Of a stretch of DNA of 64,000 nt, positions 53,601-64,000 are shown in pieces. Position 1 is the first letter of the stretch, and each line of letters starts with the position of its first letter. The stretch is from Cladocopium goreaui (taxonomy: Eukaryota > Sar > Dinophyceae > Suessiales > Symbiodiniaceae). Position numbers and translations under genes: made by a program. Where the stretch lies: contig CAMXCT020000256.1 of the NCBI GenBank assembly GCA_947184155.2, positions 1 through 64,000 on the forward strand, written 5' to 3'. The notes under the pieces were generated by a model. The model ran no database searches. It was given only the letters and a program-made list of their open reading frames with translations, and had not been told where the DNA came from.

Positions 53601-54380
53601 GGATCACTCTGCTCCTGAGCTTGCTGTTCGGGTCCGGCGGGGAACCCTGCGATCTAGCGCTTGCACTTGAGGTCCGGCGGGGAACGCTCTGATCCTGAGC
53701 TTGCTGTTCGGGTCGGGGGGGGAACACTGCGATCTAGCGCTTGCAGTTGAGGCCCGGCGGGGAACACTCTGATCCTGAACTTGCTGTTCGGGTCTGGCTG
53801 GGAACGCTGCGATCTAGCGCACTGCGATCTAGCGCTTGCAGTTGAGGCCCGGCGGGGAACACTCTGATCCTGAGCTTGCTGTTCGGGTCTGGCTGGGAAC
53901 GCTGCGATCTAGCGCTTGCGCTTGAAGTCCGGCGGGGATCTAGCGCAGCTTGCACTTGAGGTCCGGTGGGGAACGCTCTGATCTTGGGCTTGCTGTTCGG
54001 GTCCGGCGGGGAACGCTGCGATCCAGCGCTTGCAGTTGAGGTCCGGCGGGGAACGCTCTGATCCTGAGCTCCTTGTTAGGGGCGGGAAACACTGCGATCT
54101 AGCGCTTGCAGTTGAAGCCCCGCAGGGGACGCTCTGATCCTGAGCTTGCTGTTCGGGTCCGGCGGGGAACACTGTGATCTATAGCGGCTGCACTTGAGGT
54201 CCGGCGGGGAACACTCTGATCCTGAGCTTGCTGCGATCTAGCGCTGAGGTCCGGCGGGGAACGCTCTGATCCTGAGCTTGCTGTTCAAGGTCCGGCGGGG
54301 AACACTGCGATCTAGAATCTAGCGCTTGCAATTGAGGTCCGGCGGCGGAGAGGAGGAGGAGGCGGAGGCGGCGGGACAGC
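53601..54380. repeat. ~80-bp minisatellite (GTCCGGCGGGGAACGCTCTGATCC) with GGA/GGC cap
   Basis: About ten units alternate two half-units, 'ctctgatcctgagcttgctgttcgggtccggcggggaac' and 'actgcgatctagcgcttgcagttgaggtccggcggggaac'. The end is a GGAGGAGGAGGCGGAGGCGGCGGGA run at about 54345-54376. It is much more GC-rich than its neighbours. Confidence 0.92.
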
Positions 54381-56930
54381 TGACATAAACTCCAACAACC
54401 TTCACCTGGTGGGAGAAACAGAATTTAAGGAACATGCGCAGGAAACCACAGGAAACCAGCATAATTATTCCGGGCTCAAACAAAAGAAACCATGGTTTCC
54501 TGATAGCTGCTTCGGGGTCTTTTTTGTGTACAGAAGCTATGGCAGGACGGTGCCGCCAAATTCACGTCCTTGGGCCTTCAGAGGCAGTCTGCTGGATGTC
54601 GGGCTGTTAGTTAGAGGTTACTTAAAATTTTCTCTACCTTGGAGGTGTTATGGGATTTAAAATGATTTTATGGGATGCTCATCAATCTAGTGGATTTGCG
54701 GTATACCGGCATACGATACCCTATTTTTGAACACATATCGATTTTTCCCCACACTCTTTACCGCGATCACCAGGATGCCTGGCTTATCCCACAGATCAAG
54801 GGAGAACAAGGGAGAATTGGCATAGAATTCGCATGAAAACAGTCGCTTTGCAAACAACAAACCATAGTTTCCTGCTGCTTTCTGCCCAAGTCATCCCCAA
54901 ACACCCATAGCTTCTGGATGAATTCCAAGGGTCTTCCGCTTTGCTTGGAAGTTGATCGCGATGCAGGGGCCCCGATTTGATGGACTGCTTCGCTGCCTGG
55001 AAGGAGGCGCAGAAACTGCTGTAGAATGCACAGAAAAATCCAATGTGCAGAAAAAATGCATTGCAAACCCCAGCCAAACAAATTACACCGCAAGAGACCC
55101 CAAACAGTGGGGGGGGTAGGAAGTCAATGTACTAGATAGATACAAGCAACAGTAGCTACTGAGTGGATGGTTTTGGCTTAGGAAAGTTATAGGTTATAAG
55201 TAGGTTGTAGCACTTTGAGCACTTGCACTACTTATAAGTCAACTTAGAAAACTTAGCAACCGATTATTTTTACTTTAAATGCTCAATTCCCTAATTTTAA
55301 CTTGCAAAACTTATATAAGTGTTCTAAGTTTTTGTTGTTTCGGGAAGCATTATATTTCGAGCTTATTTTTCAAACATGGTCAAAAACAAAGCATTTCATT
55401 TTTCCCCCAAAAAGCTTGAATTGGCTAGTGTGCGGTTCCATGAACCGCACGAAAGAGGAAGCAGCAAGGCAACCTTTAAGAACAGTTATTACTGATCCCA
55501 ATTTGTATAAAAGCGGCTCAATGAGCTGCTGTGGTTTTCAGTCTAACCAGACCTGGGGTCGCACGGCGGCTCAATGAGCGGCTCGAGTTCAGACTTCAGA
55601 CTGCCACGCCTTCTTGTTTCTTTCAATGCAAGCAAGGCCAACAAGTTTCATTCAGTTTCAACCACCGGGTTGGGGCGGTTCCGGCCTGTGAAATTGGCAG
55701 CAAGGCTTTGTGGGACGTGCATACCCTTCGATTTGAATCAATGCGGCCCATTGTGCCGCATCTACCAATGTTTGAATCCAAGGTTTATAACATATGTGAA
55801 AGGTTTGATTTCAAAAATTACGGCCCATGGGGCCGCATTTTTTTTGGCCAAACACACAAAAAACCATTGTACTATCAAAAACATATGCCCCAAAACCTGC
55901 GAAAGATGAAATGTAGAGCAACGTATAGGAATGCATAACTCATTTTATTTGGAGTTATACATGTATAACTCCAAAAAATATAATTCCATTTTTTTGGAGT
56001 TATACATGTATAACTCCGTTTTTTTGAGTTATACATTCTTACACATTCCTATACATCCTCGAACTTATCACTAACTTGGCAAAGTTAACTTTTTTGCATG
56101 TTCAAAACTTAGTCATTCAGTTCTTGATATGTTCAGCCAATATATCTGGTAACAGCATGTGTTTGGAACACATGTGAAAAAATGAGTTGGAAAGTGAATT
56201 CTTGGCAAAAACTTGCATTGAAACACTGGGACTCATTGGGCTGCAAGTGCCAGACATCTTTTCTTGCTGCCACTGGGTATGGATTCATGTTGGTTGGCTA
56301 TATAGCTGCTCATTGAGCAGCTTTAGTGATGTGTCCATACTGATATATATATATATATACTTCTCTAAGATATATCTACACATACATGTATATATATATA
56401 TATAGAATTATACACATACCATTTTGGAAATGGGACTTGAAACATGTAGCAGCGGCTCAGTGAGCGTTTGTGTTCTTTTAGGCTCCGATAGGGCTGCTTT
56501 GACTCCAGAGAAGCGGTGCCTTAAAAAAAAGCAGTTCAAAACTCACCCATGGAATGATGAAAAATGCAAACATTTACCCAAGGAAAGGTTGAGAAACAGG
56601 GAAAATTGTAACACTATATATATATATATTTTGGAACGTTCACTAGAATAAGCTACAAAACATACAAATGACCAACTCGTATAAGTAGGTTGCAAGTACC
56701 TTTAAAACTGAAAAACTTGGCTGACTTAGAGAAATTACAATAGCTTATAACCGGGTTGTAACCGTGCATGCAAGTAATTACAAGTATTCTAAGCCAAAAC
56801 CATCCACTGAGTATGGAACAGTAACACATCAGGGTAGGCATTATCGTAATTCCAGCAGCAGGAACTTGTTTTGGCACAAGAAGCAGCGCTATGTCTACTC
56901 ATCAGGACCCCATACCAGAACCTCGTACAA
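54381..56930. other. Unique sequence with short palindromes, no confident gene
   Basis: A minus-strand open frame at 54767-55093 and plus frames at 55302-55938 exist but lack recognisable motifs or clear splice structure. Short perfect palindromes cluster at 55.4-56.5 kb (see findings). Confidence 0.6.
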
Positions 56931-57915
56931 GGACATCGAAGGGAAGTGCAAAAGATCGTGAAAGAAGGACCTTCTATATATAGAGGATCTCAGAAGATCG
57001 TCATACAAGAATTTCCTAGGAGCATCCCAAAAGAACTTTCAGACAAGCACCAATGTAGAGCATCTTCAAGATTCAAGATGCTGTTGCAAGGACATCTTGA
57101 GGAGAATTTCAGCAGGATCTCCACAAGATCTTCTCACAAGGACCTGTACGAGATCATGCAAGGACACCTAGAGGATGTCACCAGGACCTATTCAATAGCT
57201 TCTGACAAGGTCCTCAAGATCATGCAAAGGCCTCTGACAGCATTTCACTAGGATCTCCACAAGATCTTCCCAAAAGGACGTGTACAAGATCATTCAAGGT
57301 TCCTTGGAGGATTTCACATCTCTACAAGATCCTTTCACACGGAAGTGTAAAAGACCTTGACCAAGATTTTCATGCCAGGACCCTTAAGAGAATCTCACAA
57401 GATCGTCATAAAAGGACCTGTTGCTGCTGGAGAGGATCTTACAAGATCTTGGTACAAGAACCTCCCAAGAGCATCCCAGAAGAGCTTTCGTACAAGCACC
57501 TTTGATACATGGCATCTGCAAGATCTTCATGCAAGGACCTCTCAAAGAGGATCTTACCAGGATGGCCTCAAGATCTTCTGACAAGGACTTGTACAAGATC
57601 ATTCAAGGACCTCTTGCAAAGAACTTGACTTCAAGATCTTCATGCAAGGACCTCTCAAAGAGGATCTTACCAGGATGGCCGCAAGATCTTCTGACGAGGA
57701 CCTGTACAAGATCATGCAAGGACCTCTTGCAAAGGACTTGACAAGGATCTTCACAAGATCTTCTCATAAGGACCTGCGCAAGATCATGCAGGAAGATGTC
57801 AGCAGGATTTTCGCAAGTTCTTCTCATAAGGACCTGTACAAGATGATGCAAGTGCCTCGGACAGGATTTCATCAGGATCTCCACAAGATCATCTCACAAG
57901 GACTTGTACAAGACA
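56931..57915. repeat. AAGATCTTC...AAGGACCT minisatellite
   Basis: About 18 units of around 51 bp built from AGGATCTTCACAAGATCTTCT, CACAAGGACCTGTACAAGATC and ATGCAAGGACCTC. Several frames stay open and read KDLYKIMQGPLA-like repeats. No start, splice or family sign supports a gene. Confidence 0.9.
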
Positions 57916-58130
57916 TTGACCAGGAGAGCGATCCGACACGCACAAAGTGCCAAGAGGGTTGCACGAGCCATCTCAAAATTTGCACCGCGCAAACAGCGAG
58001 AGCGATCTGACAGGCCCAAAGTGACGAGAAGGTCGCGCGAGCAATCCCAAAATGAGCACCACGCCACAGCGAGAGCGATCCGACAGGCCCAAAGTGACGA
58101 GAAGGTTGCGGGAGCACATGTCAGATTTTC
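57916..58130. repeat. ~72-bp tandem repeat (GAGAGCGATC(C/T)GACAGGCCCAAAGTGACGAGAAGG)
   Basis: Three units, each with GAGCGATCCGACA, GCCCAAAGTG and GAGAAGGTCGCG blocks. Confidence 0.85.
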
Positions 58131-58224
58131 ACAAAACACCGCGCGTGCGCCACGAAAAATGAACATTGTAATTGTCAAAAACGACGTTTTACCTAGGTCT
58201 CAGCCACTTTTCAGTCGAGGTCTG

Positions 58225-58580
58225 CGAAGTACTGCGCCTGCTGCGAATAATGAGCCTGAGGCATTCGAAGTGTTGCGCCTGCCACACGGAATCGTCATCA
58301 TATCCAAAATCAAAAGTGACGACAATTTCACAAAACGAGACTTTCGATCCTTTCAAAAAAGGTCGTCAAAGTTCATCAAATACTACGCCTGCCACGAAAA
58401 ATGACATCCAAAACCACCTCTTATTTTGACACACGCCTGCAAACATTTTAGCAATGTGCAGAAAGCGCCACGCCTGCCACGGGGATGAAAAGTGTCCAAT
58501 GTCTTGCACCTGTCACGCCAAAACAACGTTTACCTCAAAATTGTCCCGAAAGTGCCACGCCTGCCACACGAAATAGACAT
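58225..58580. repeat. CGCCTGCCAC-motif cluster
   Basis: GCGCCTGCTGCGAA, GCGCCTGCCACACG, TACGCCTGCCACGAAAAATGAC, CACGCCTGCCACGGGG, CACCTGTCACGCC and CACGCCTGCCACACG occur at irregular spacing. The core equals that of the 12.1-kb minisatellite. Confidence 0.65.
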
Positions 58581-58860
58581 AGCTCAAAAAACAAGCACAT
58601 CGCGGTAGTAAAACGCAACGGTCGGGGGGTCGCATGTACACGCGAACAACTTGTGGGAGATGGTCGCATGTACACGCGGGCAAGTTCGCAACTACACGCG
58701 AATAGGAGACGTGCATTTTTTGCTTGTAAAATACAATGAAAATCGAAATTTGTGGTATATGTGCTGTTTCTATCTGCAGCCATGCGTGGAAGTTGGTTTA
58801 AGCAGGCTATCTGTGCGGCCATGGTCGCAACTACACGCGAATAGGAAAGGTCTTTAATGT

Positions 58861-58950
58861 ACGTTATTTATCTATCTATGTATCTTTCTATCTAGCTAGC
58901 TAGCTATCTATGTATGTATTTACCTGCTTATCTATCTATCTCTCTATCGC

Positions 58951-58986
<36 letters not shown>

Positions 58987-59145
58987 ACTATCTCTCTCTC
59001 TCTCTCTTTCTATCTCTCTATCTATCTATCTATCTATCAATCTAATCTAATCTAACCTGATCTAATCTAATCTAATCTAACCTAATTTAATCTATCTATC
59101 TATCTATCTATCCATCTATCTACGTATCCATCTATCTATAGTTTA
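58861..59145. repeat. TATC/TCTA microsatellite
   Basis: (TCTA)n with TCTC blocks and a central TCTAATCTAA variant at 59040-59095. Confidence 0.95.
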
Positions 59146-61078
59146 GTGGAACGCAGGGGGGGAAGTTTAAATAAAGAAGTAAAATGGAGACAATGGTTTA
59201 GTGGAACACAGGGGGGGGGAAGTTTAAATAAAGAACTAAAATGGAGACAATAGTTTAGTGGAACGCACGGGTGGGGGGGAGTTAAATAAAAAAAGAGGAA
59301 AATGGAGACAATAGTTTTAGTTGGAAAGCAGGCGGGGGGGGGAAGTTTAAAATAAAGAAGTAAAATGGAGACAGTGGTTTGGTGGAACGCAGGGGGGGGA
59401 GTTTAATTTTAATCAAAGGAATAGATTGGAGACAATGGTTTAGTGGAACGCAGGGGGGGGAAGTTTAAATAAAGAAGTAAAATGGAGACAATAGTTTAGT
59501 GGAGTTTAAATAAAGAAGTAAAATGGAGACAATAGTTTAGTGGAACGCAGGGGGGGGAGAAGTTTAAATAAAGAAGTAGAATGGAGACAATGGTTTAGTG
59601 GAACGCAGGGCGGGGAAGTTTAAATCAAGAAGTAGAATGGAGACAATGGTTTAGTGGAACTCAGGGGGGGGAAGCTTAAATAAAGAAGTAAAATGGAGAC
59701 AATAGTTTAGTGGAACGCAGGGTGGGGAAATAAAGAAATAAGAGAAATAGAACTGGAGAAAATAATGTAGTGGAAAACTGGACAGGGAGGGGGGGGGGAG
59801 AGGGGAGTTTAAACAGAAGGAAGTTAATTTTTTTGGAAGTTTAGTTTTTCATTTGTTAGTTAGGGGGGGGGGAAGGGGGGAAAGTTTTTAAATAAAGAAG
59901 TAGAAATGGAGACAGTGGTTTGGTGGAACGCAGGGGGGGGAAGTTTAAATAAAGAAGTAGAATGGAGACAATGGTTTAGTGGAACGCAGGAGGGGGGAAG
60001 TTTAAATAAAGAAGTAGCATGGAGACAATGGTTTAGTGGAATGCAGGGGGGGGGGGGGGGGGAAAAAGTAAGTTCCATAAAAGGAAAGTAGAATGGCGGA
60101 CATGGTTTAGTGGAACGCTAGGGGGGTGGGGGGAGGAACCAATGGGGAAACGGGAACGGGAAGGAAGTTTTAATTAAAGAAGTGAATGGGACAATATTTC
60201 AGTGGAACGCAAGGGGGGGGAAGGGAAAGGAAGTTTTAAATAAAGAAGGTAGAAGGAGACATAGTTCAGAGGAACGAAGAGGGGGGGGAAAGTTTAAGTT
60301 AGGAAGGAGTTGGGGGGAAGTTTAAAGAAAGAAGTAGAATGGAGACAATAGTTCAGTGGAACGGGGAAGTTTAAATAAAGAAGTAGAATGGAGACAATGG
60401 TTTAGTGGAACGCAGGGGGGGAAGTTTAAGTAAAGAAGTGGAATGGAGACCATGGTTTAGTGGAACGCAGGGGGGGGTGAAGTTAAATAAAGAAGTATAA
60501 AGAAGTAAAATGGAGACAATAGTTTAGTGGAACGCAGGGGAGGGGGAAGTTTAAATAAAGAAGTAAAATGGAGACAATAGTTTTAGTGGAAACGCAGGGG
60601 GGGGAGTTTTTGTTGTACATAAGAAGTAGTAGCATGGAGACAATGGTGTTAGTGGAACGGCAGGGGTGGGAGGAAGGAAAGATGGGAAGTTGACTAAAGA
60701 AGTAGAATGGAGGACAGGGTTAGCTGGCGCAGCGGGGGGAGTCTTAAATAAAGAAGAAAATGGAGACAATGTGGTTTGGTAGGAATGCAGGGGGGCGAAG
60801 TTTAAATAAAGAAGTAAAATGGAGACAATAGTTTGGTGGAACGCACGGGGGGGGGGAAGTTTAAAGAAAGAAGTAAAATGGAGACAATGGTTTAGTGGAA
60901 AGCAGGGCGGAGGAAGTTTAAATCAAGAAGTAGAATGGAGACAATGGGTTAGTGGAACGCAGGGGAGGGGGAAGTTTAAATAAAGAAGTAAAACGGAGAC
61001 AATAGTTTAGTGGCACGCAGGGGGGGGGAAGTTTAAATAAAGAAGAACAATGGAGACAATAGTTCAGTGGAACGCAGG
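59146..61078. repeat. ~58-bp minisatellite with regular G8-type runs, ~1.9 kb
   Basis: More than 30 units of 'gtttagtggaacgcagggggggg', 'aagtttaaataaagaagtaaaatggagacaat' type. A run of 6 to 14 Gs occurs in almost every unit. Middle units (59.75-60.3 kb) are the most diverged. Confidence 0.95.
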
Positions 61079-61320
61079 GATGAGTAGTGCCTGTGTCTGC
61101 TGAGCAGCAAGAAAGATGATAAGGTTGCTGTGCCAGTGTGTGCACAGAAACATGAACGTTATTACCCCACCCCACCCCACCCAACCCCACCAGCAACGGA
61201 TCATGAAAGAGTAATGCCTGCGTCTGCTGAACAGCAAGAAAGATGACAAGGTTGCTGTGCCTGCGCGTGCACAGAAACATGAACGGTATCACCCCACCCC
61301 CACCCCATCCCCAGAGTAGT
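61079..61320. repeat. Two ~130-bp tandem copies
   Basis: 'gagtaatgcctg(c/t)gtctgctga(a/g)cagcaagaaagatga' and 'cacagaaacatgaacg' occur in both copies, each ending in a CCCCACCCCACC tract. Confidence 0.88.
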
Positions 61321-61520
61321 GGTGTGTACATGTGACCGCTGGTGACGATCACATGTGTGTACATGTGACCGTCACTTGCGTGCGCAGATGACCGCACCTG
61401 TGTGTACATGTGACCGTGGGTCTCGCTGGTGTGTACATGTGACCGTCACTTGCGTGCGCAGGTGACCGTAAGGCTCAAAAAAGGTCTCTGTGTGTACATG
61501 TGACCTGGATTTGCGTGCGC
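61321..61520. repeat. GTGTGTACATGTGACCG interspersed repeat
   Basis: GTGTACATGTGACC occurs five times, alternating with TTGCGTGCGCAGATGA. The spacing is 30 to 60 bp. Confidence 0.85.
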
Positions 61521-61558
61521 GGATGAGCCCTTGACCTTACCTTCGGAAAAGCCAAAAC

Positions 61559-61943
61559 ATGGGCCTACATCTCGTGCGAGCCTGCGCAATCGAAATGCTC
61601 ATGGACATCTCAGTAGGAAACTTTTATGCGAGAATTTTCGGTGAAAATACCGCAGACCAAAACAGAGCAAAACCGCGGCGCAGACTTTGTGCGAGCGTGC
61701 GCAATCGAAATGCACATGAACATCTCACAAGGACACTTTTACGCAAGAATTTACAGGAAAAATGCCGAGGCCCAGATGGAGCACCTTGATCTAACACCGG
61801 CCTTTAACACTTACCGTAAGAACCCTCCGTGTGGACACTGTTTGGGGAAACACTGCAGTTCTTGCAGTCGTAACCAATCCAGTCTATGGCCGTCAGTAGC
61901 TAAGTGTTTTGGACTTGTGTCTTTTGATTTTGTTTCAGGTTAA
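61559..61943 (+). repeat. Two tandem copies of a ~126-bp coding-like unit
   Basis: The segments starting 61572 and 61690 share 'gtgcgagc(c/g)tgcgcaatcgaaatg' and 'cttttatgcgagaattt'-type blocks. In one frame they read RACAIEMLMDISVGNFYARI and then RACAIEMHMNISQGHFYARI. The copies are in different reading frames of one another, so a single protein using both is unlikely. Confidence 0.5.
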
Positions 61944-62010
61944 AGGAAAGTGTTTCTTTTTCCCCACCTGCTACGTGAGGGTATCTAGATTTTGACAAAG
62001 GTGCAACTCA

Positions 62011-62070
62011 CTCCTTGCCTCCTTGCCTCCTTGCCTCCTTGCCTCCTTGCCTCCTTGCGTCACTTCTTGC
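62011..62070. repeat. TTGCCTCC 8-bp tandem repeat
   Basis: Six head-to-tail TTGCCTCC units and a degenerate end. Confidence 0.95.
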
Positions 62071-62127
62071 CTCATCCCTCCAGAACGCCAGCCCAGGATT
62101 GATGCTGTGGAGTGTGCCAGGACCCGA

Positions 62128-62510
62128 ACTCATGCCAGATAGAATGATAGAATGCAGATAGAATGTCAGGATGGGTGCCAGACAGAATGCCAAAATGAAT
62201 GCCTGAAAAGATGCCAGTAGAATGCCAGATAGAATCTCAGAATAGATGCCAGATAGAATGCTTGAAAAGATGCCAGATAGAATGCCAGAAAGAATGCCAA
62301 AATATATGCCAGAAAAGTATGTCAATTATATCCAGATAGAATATCAGCGCATATGCCATCAAGAATGTCAGATAGAATGAGAATATAATAGATATCTATA
62401 TATATATATATTCCATATATCACATATTTGTATATATATATACACTTCCAGATGGTATGTCAGAAGCTATGTCAGAATAGTGTTTCAGGATGGGGGTCAC
62501 TCGAAGAAAG
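62128..62510. repeat. ATGCCAGATAGA array with GTCACTCGAAGAAAGTAA tail
   Basis: About 18 degenerate units of AGAATGCCAGAT type, interrupted by a (TA)n tract at 62390-62440, ending in GGATGGGGGTCACTCGAAGAAAGTAA at 62483. Confidence 0.82.
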
Positions 62511-62539
62511 TAACTGATTCTTTTTAGATGGTAGGATGA

Positions 62540-63037
62540 TTGCAAAATGATGGTTTAGATTGTGTTGGCAGATGCCACTGGACTTCTGTTTGTTTGGAGC
62601 CACGTCTCCGTCTTGTTGTAGCTGTGGTTGTGTTCAGCATGGGATTTTTGTTGAGGTTGCTGTGGCCTCCCGGTGGGGATGGCAACCTCATGGCCCAGCA
62701 TGAACGAATATTGTGTCAACTCATTTCATTGTCCAACTTACATGAGGTGCACTCGAAGAAAAAGAAGGCACCAGTGACCCGGGGCGTTTTCGGGCCCAAG
62801 AGTGACGAAAGAATTTCAGGCTTGCCCCAACCCTTTCTATATATTGCTGTACAGGCTTTTATCTGTATATTTAGCCAAATTCCGCCCAAAACGTGTCTGG
62901 GGAATCGAGAACAGCCCTGCCGTGTTTGTTTGTACAATTCTGGATGGAGAGCCGCTAGCTGCTGGAATAATACTTCACCGCCGATGCACACGTATGTAGA
63001 TGTATCATTATCTGTACAAATGCATACACGCTTGTAA
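62540..63037 (+). CDS. Hypothetical 165-codon open frame
   Basis: An uninterrupted frame runs from ATG to TAA. It has one hydrophobic stretch (LRLVVAVVVFSMGFLLRLLW) near residue 28 and a basic KKKK near residue 73. It starts just after a GTCACTCGAAGAA tail at 62488 and ends at the edge of the ATGTATGTA array. No family is recognised, and it may be chance. Confidence 0.25.
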   Translation: MQNDGLDCVGRCHWTSVCLEPRLRLVVAVVVFSMGFLLRLLWPPGGDGNLMAQHERILCQLISLSNLHEVHSKKKKAPVTRGVFGPKSDERISGLPQPFLYIAVQAFICIFSQIPPKTCLGNREQPCRVCLYNSGWRAASCWNNTSPPMHTYVDVSLSVQMHTRL

Positions 63038-63039
63038 AA

Positions 63040-64000
63040 TGTACTGTATGTAATGTATATAATTATGAAATTTGATGTAATGTAATGCAATGTAAAGCAA
63101 TGTAATGTTATGTAATGTAATGTATGTATCGTATGTAATGTATATAATGCTTATAATGTATGTAGTGTATGTAATGTATGTAGTGTAAGTCATGTAATGA
63201 ATTTTTTGTAATGTATGTATGTGCTGTATGTACTGTATGTATTGTATGTATTGTATGTATTGTATGTATTGTATGTATTGAATGTATTGAATGTATTGTG
63301 TATTGAATGTATTGTGTATTGTATGTAATGTATGTATTAACGTAATGTAATGTAGTGTAATGTAATGTAATGTAATGTATGTAATGTACGTAATGTATGT
63401 AATGTATGTAATGTATGTAATGTATGTAATGTATGTAATGTATGTAATGTATGTAAGGTGTGTAAGGAATGTAATGTATGTAATGTACGTAATGTATGTA
63501 ATGTATGTTGTTATGTTTGTTTTTTTAATGTATGTAATGTATGTAGTGTCATGTATGTAATGTATGTAATGTATGTAATGTATGTAGTGTGATGTATGTA
63601 ATGTATGTATGTACGTATGGTATGGTGTGTTGTGGTGTGGTATGGTTTGGAGGTAGGTAAGTGTATGTACTGTATGTAATTTATGTAATGTATGTAATGT
63701 TTGTAATGTTTGTAATGTATGTATGTAATGGACTGTAATGTAGTATAATGTCATCATGTAATGTAGGTATGTACGTACATACGTACGTACGTATGTATGT
63801 ATGTATGTATGGTAATGTGATGCAATGTAACGTAACGTAACGTAATGTAATGCAATGTAATTTAATGTATGCACGTATGTATGTATGTAATGTATGTAAT
63901 GCATGTAATGTTTGTAATGTATGTAATGTATGCTATTTTTTAATGCATGTAATGTATGTAGTGTAATGTATGTAATGTATGTAATGTATGTATTGTATGG
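63040..64000. repeat. ATGTATGTA-type array running off the window end
   Basis: 9-bp TAATGTATG units with TATGTATTG and TACGTACG variants. It is the reverse-complement counterpart of the 9.2-kb array. Long minus-strand frames are artefacts. Confidence 0.95.

Noticed and set aside
63008-63904. A 298-codon minus-strand frame
   Set aside because: It is a product of the ATGTATGTA array.

Overview
The window looks like nuclear DNA of a dinoflagellate, most like the Symbiodiniaceae. There are no bacterial-style operons. Coding sequence is broken into very short exons (22 to about 170 bases) separated by introns of 0.2 to 16 kb. Introns end almost always in AG followed by G. Many introns begin with GC, or in one case GA, instead of GT, which is a known dinoflagellate trait. 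The rest is filled with microsatellites, minisatellites and small palindromic MITE-like elements. All gene calls come from joining exons by eye, using reading frame, intron phase and protein-family pattern. No homology search was possible.

Gene 1 (+ strand, about 5.0 to 52.7 kb) is a voltage-gated, cyclic-nucleotide-binding-domain channel of the KCNH/HCN/CNG type. Pieces recognised in order are S2, S2-S3, S3, an S4 with arginine or lysine every third residue, the S4-S5 linker, a possible S5, the pore turret, a pore helix with the unusual filter-region sequence [11 protein letters not shown]6, the C-linker and most of a CNBD. Nearly all exon junctions agree in phase. The start, including S1, was not found.

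Gene 2 (+ strand, 23.4 to 36.8 kb) is a 15-exon amino-acid/auxin permease family (AAAP, Aa_trans) transporter of about 485 residues. It lies wholly inside the 15.8-kb intron of gene 1 between two C-linker exons. A same-strand nested gene is the main finding of the window.

The 7.9-kb intron of gene 1 (11.9 to 19.8 kb) holds a short unrecognised spliced reading frame (15.6 to 16.25 kb). It also holds a module of two more coding-like frames (18.2 to 19.4 kb) bracketed by ATGCCAGATAGA-type repeats.

Repeats: 9-bp ACATACATA-type arrays at 9.2-10.3 and 11.1-11.5 kb; minisatellites at 12.1-13.1, 40.8-41.2, 50.6-50.9, 53.6-54.3, 56.9-58.1 and 59.2-61.1 kb; an ACT/ACC trinucleotide array at 41.9-42.3 kb; and an ATGTATGTA array from 63.0 kb to the end. 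Three MITE-like palindromic families are scattered through the introns. From 52.75 kb onward I see almost only repeats, a cluster of short palindromes and a few hypothetical open frames. I saw no rRNA, tRNA or CRISPR.
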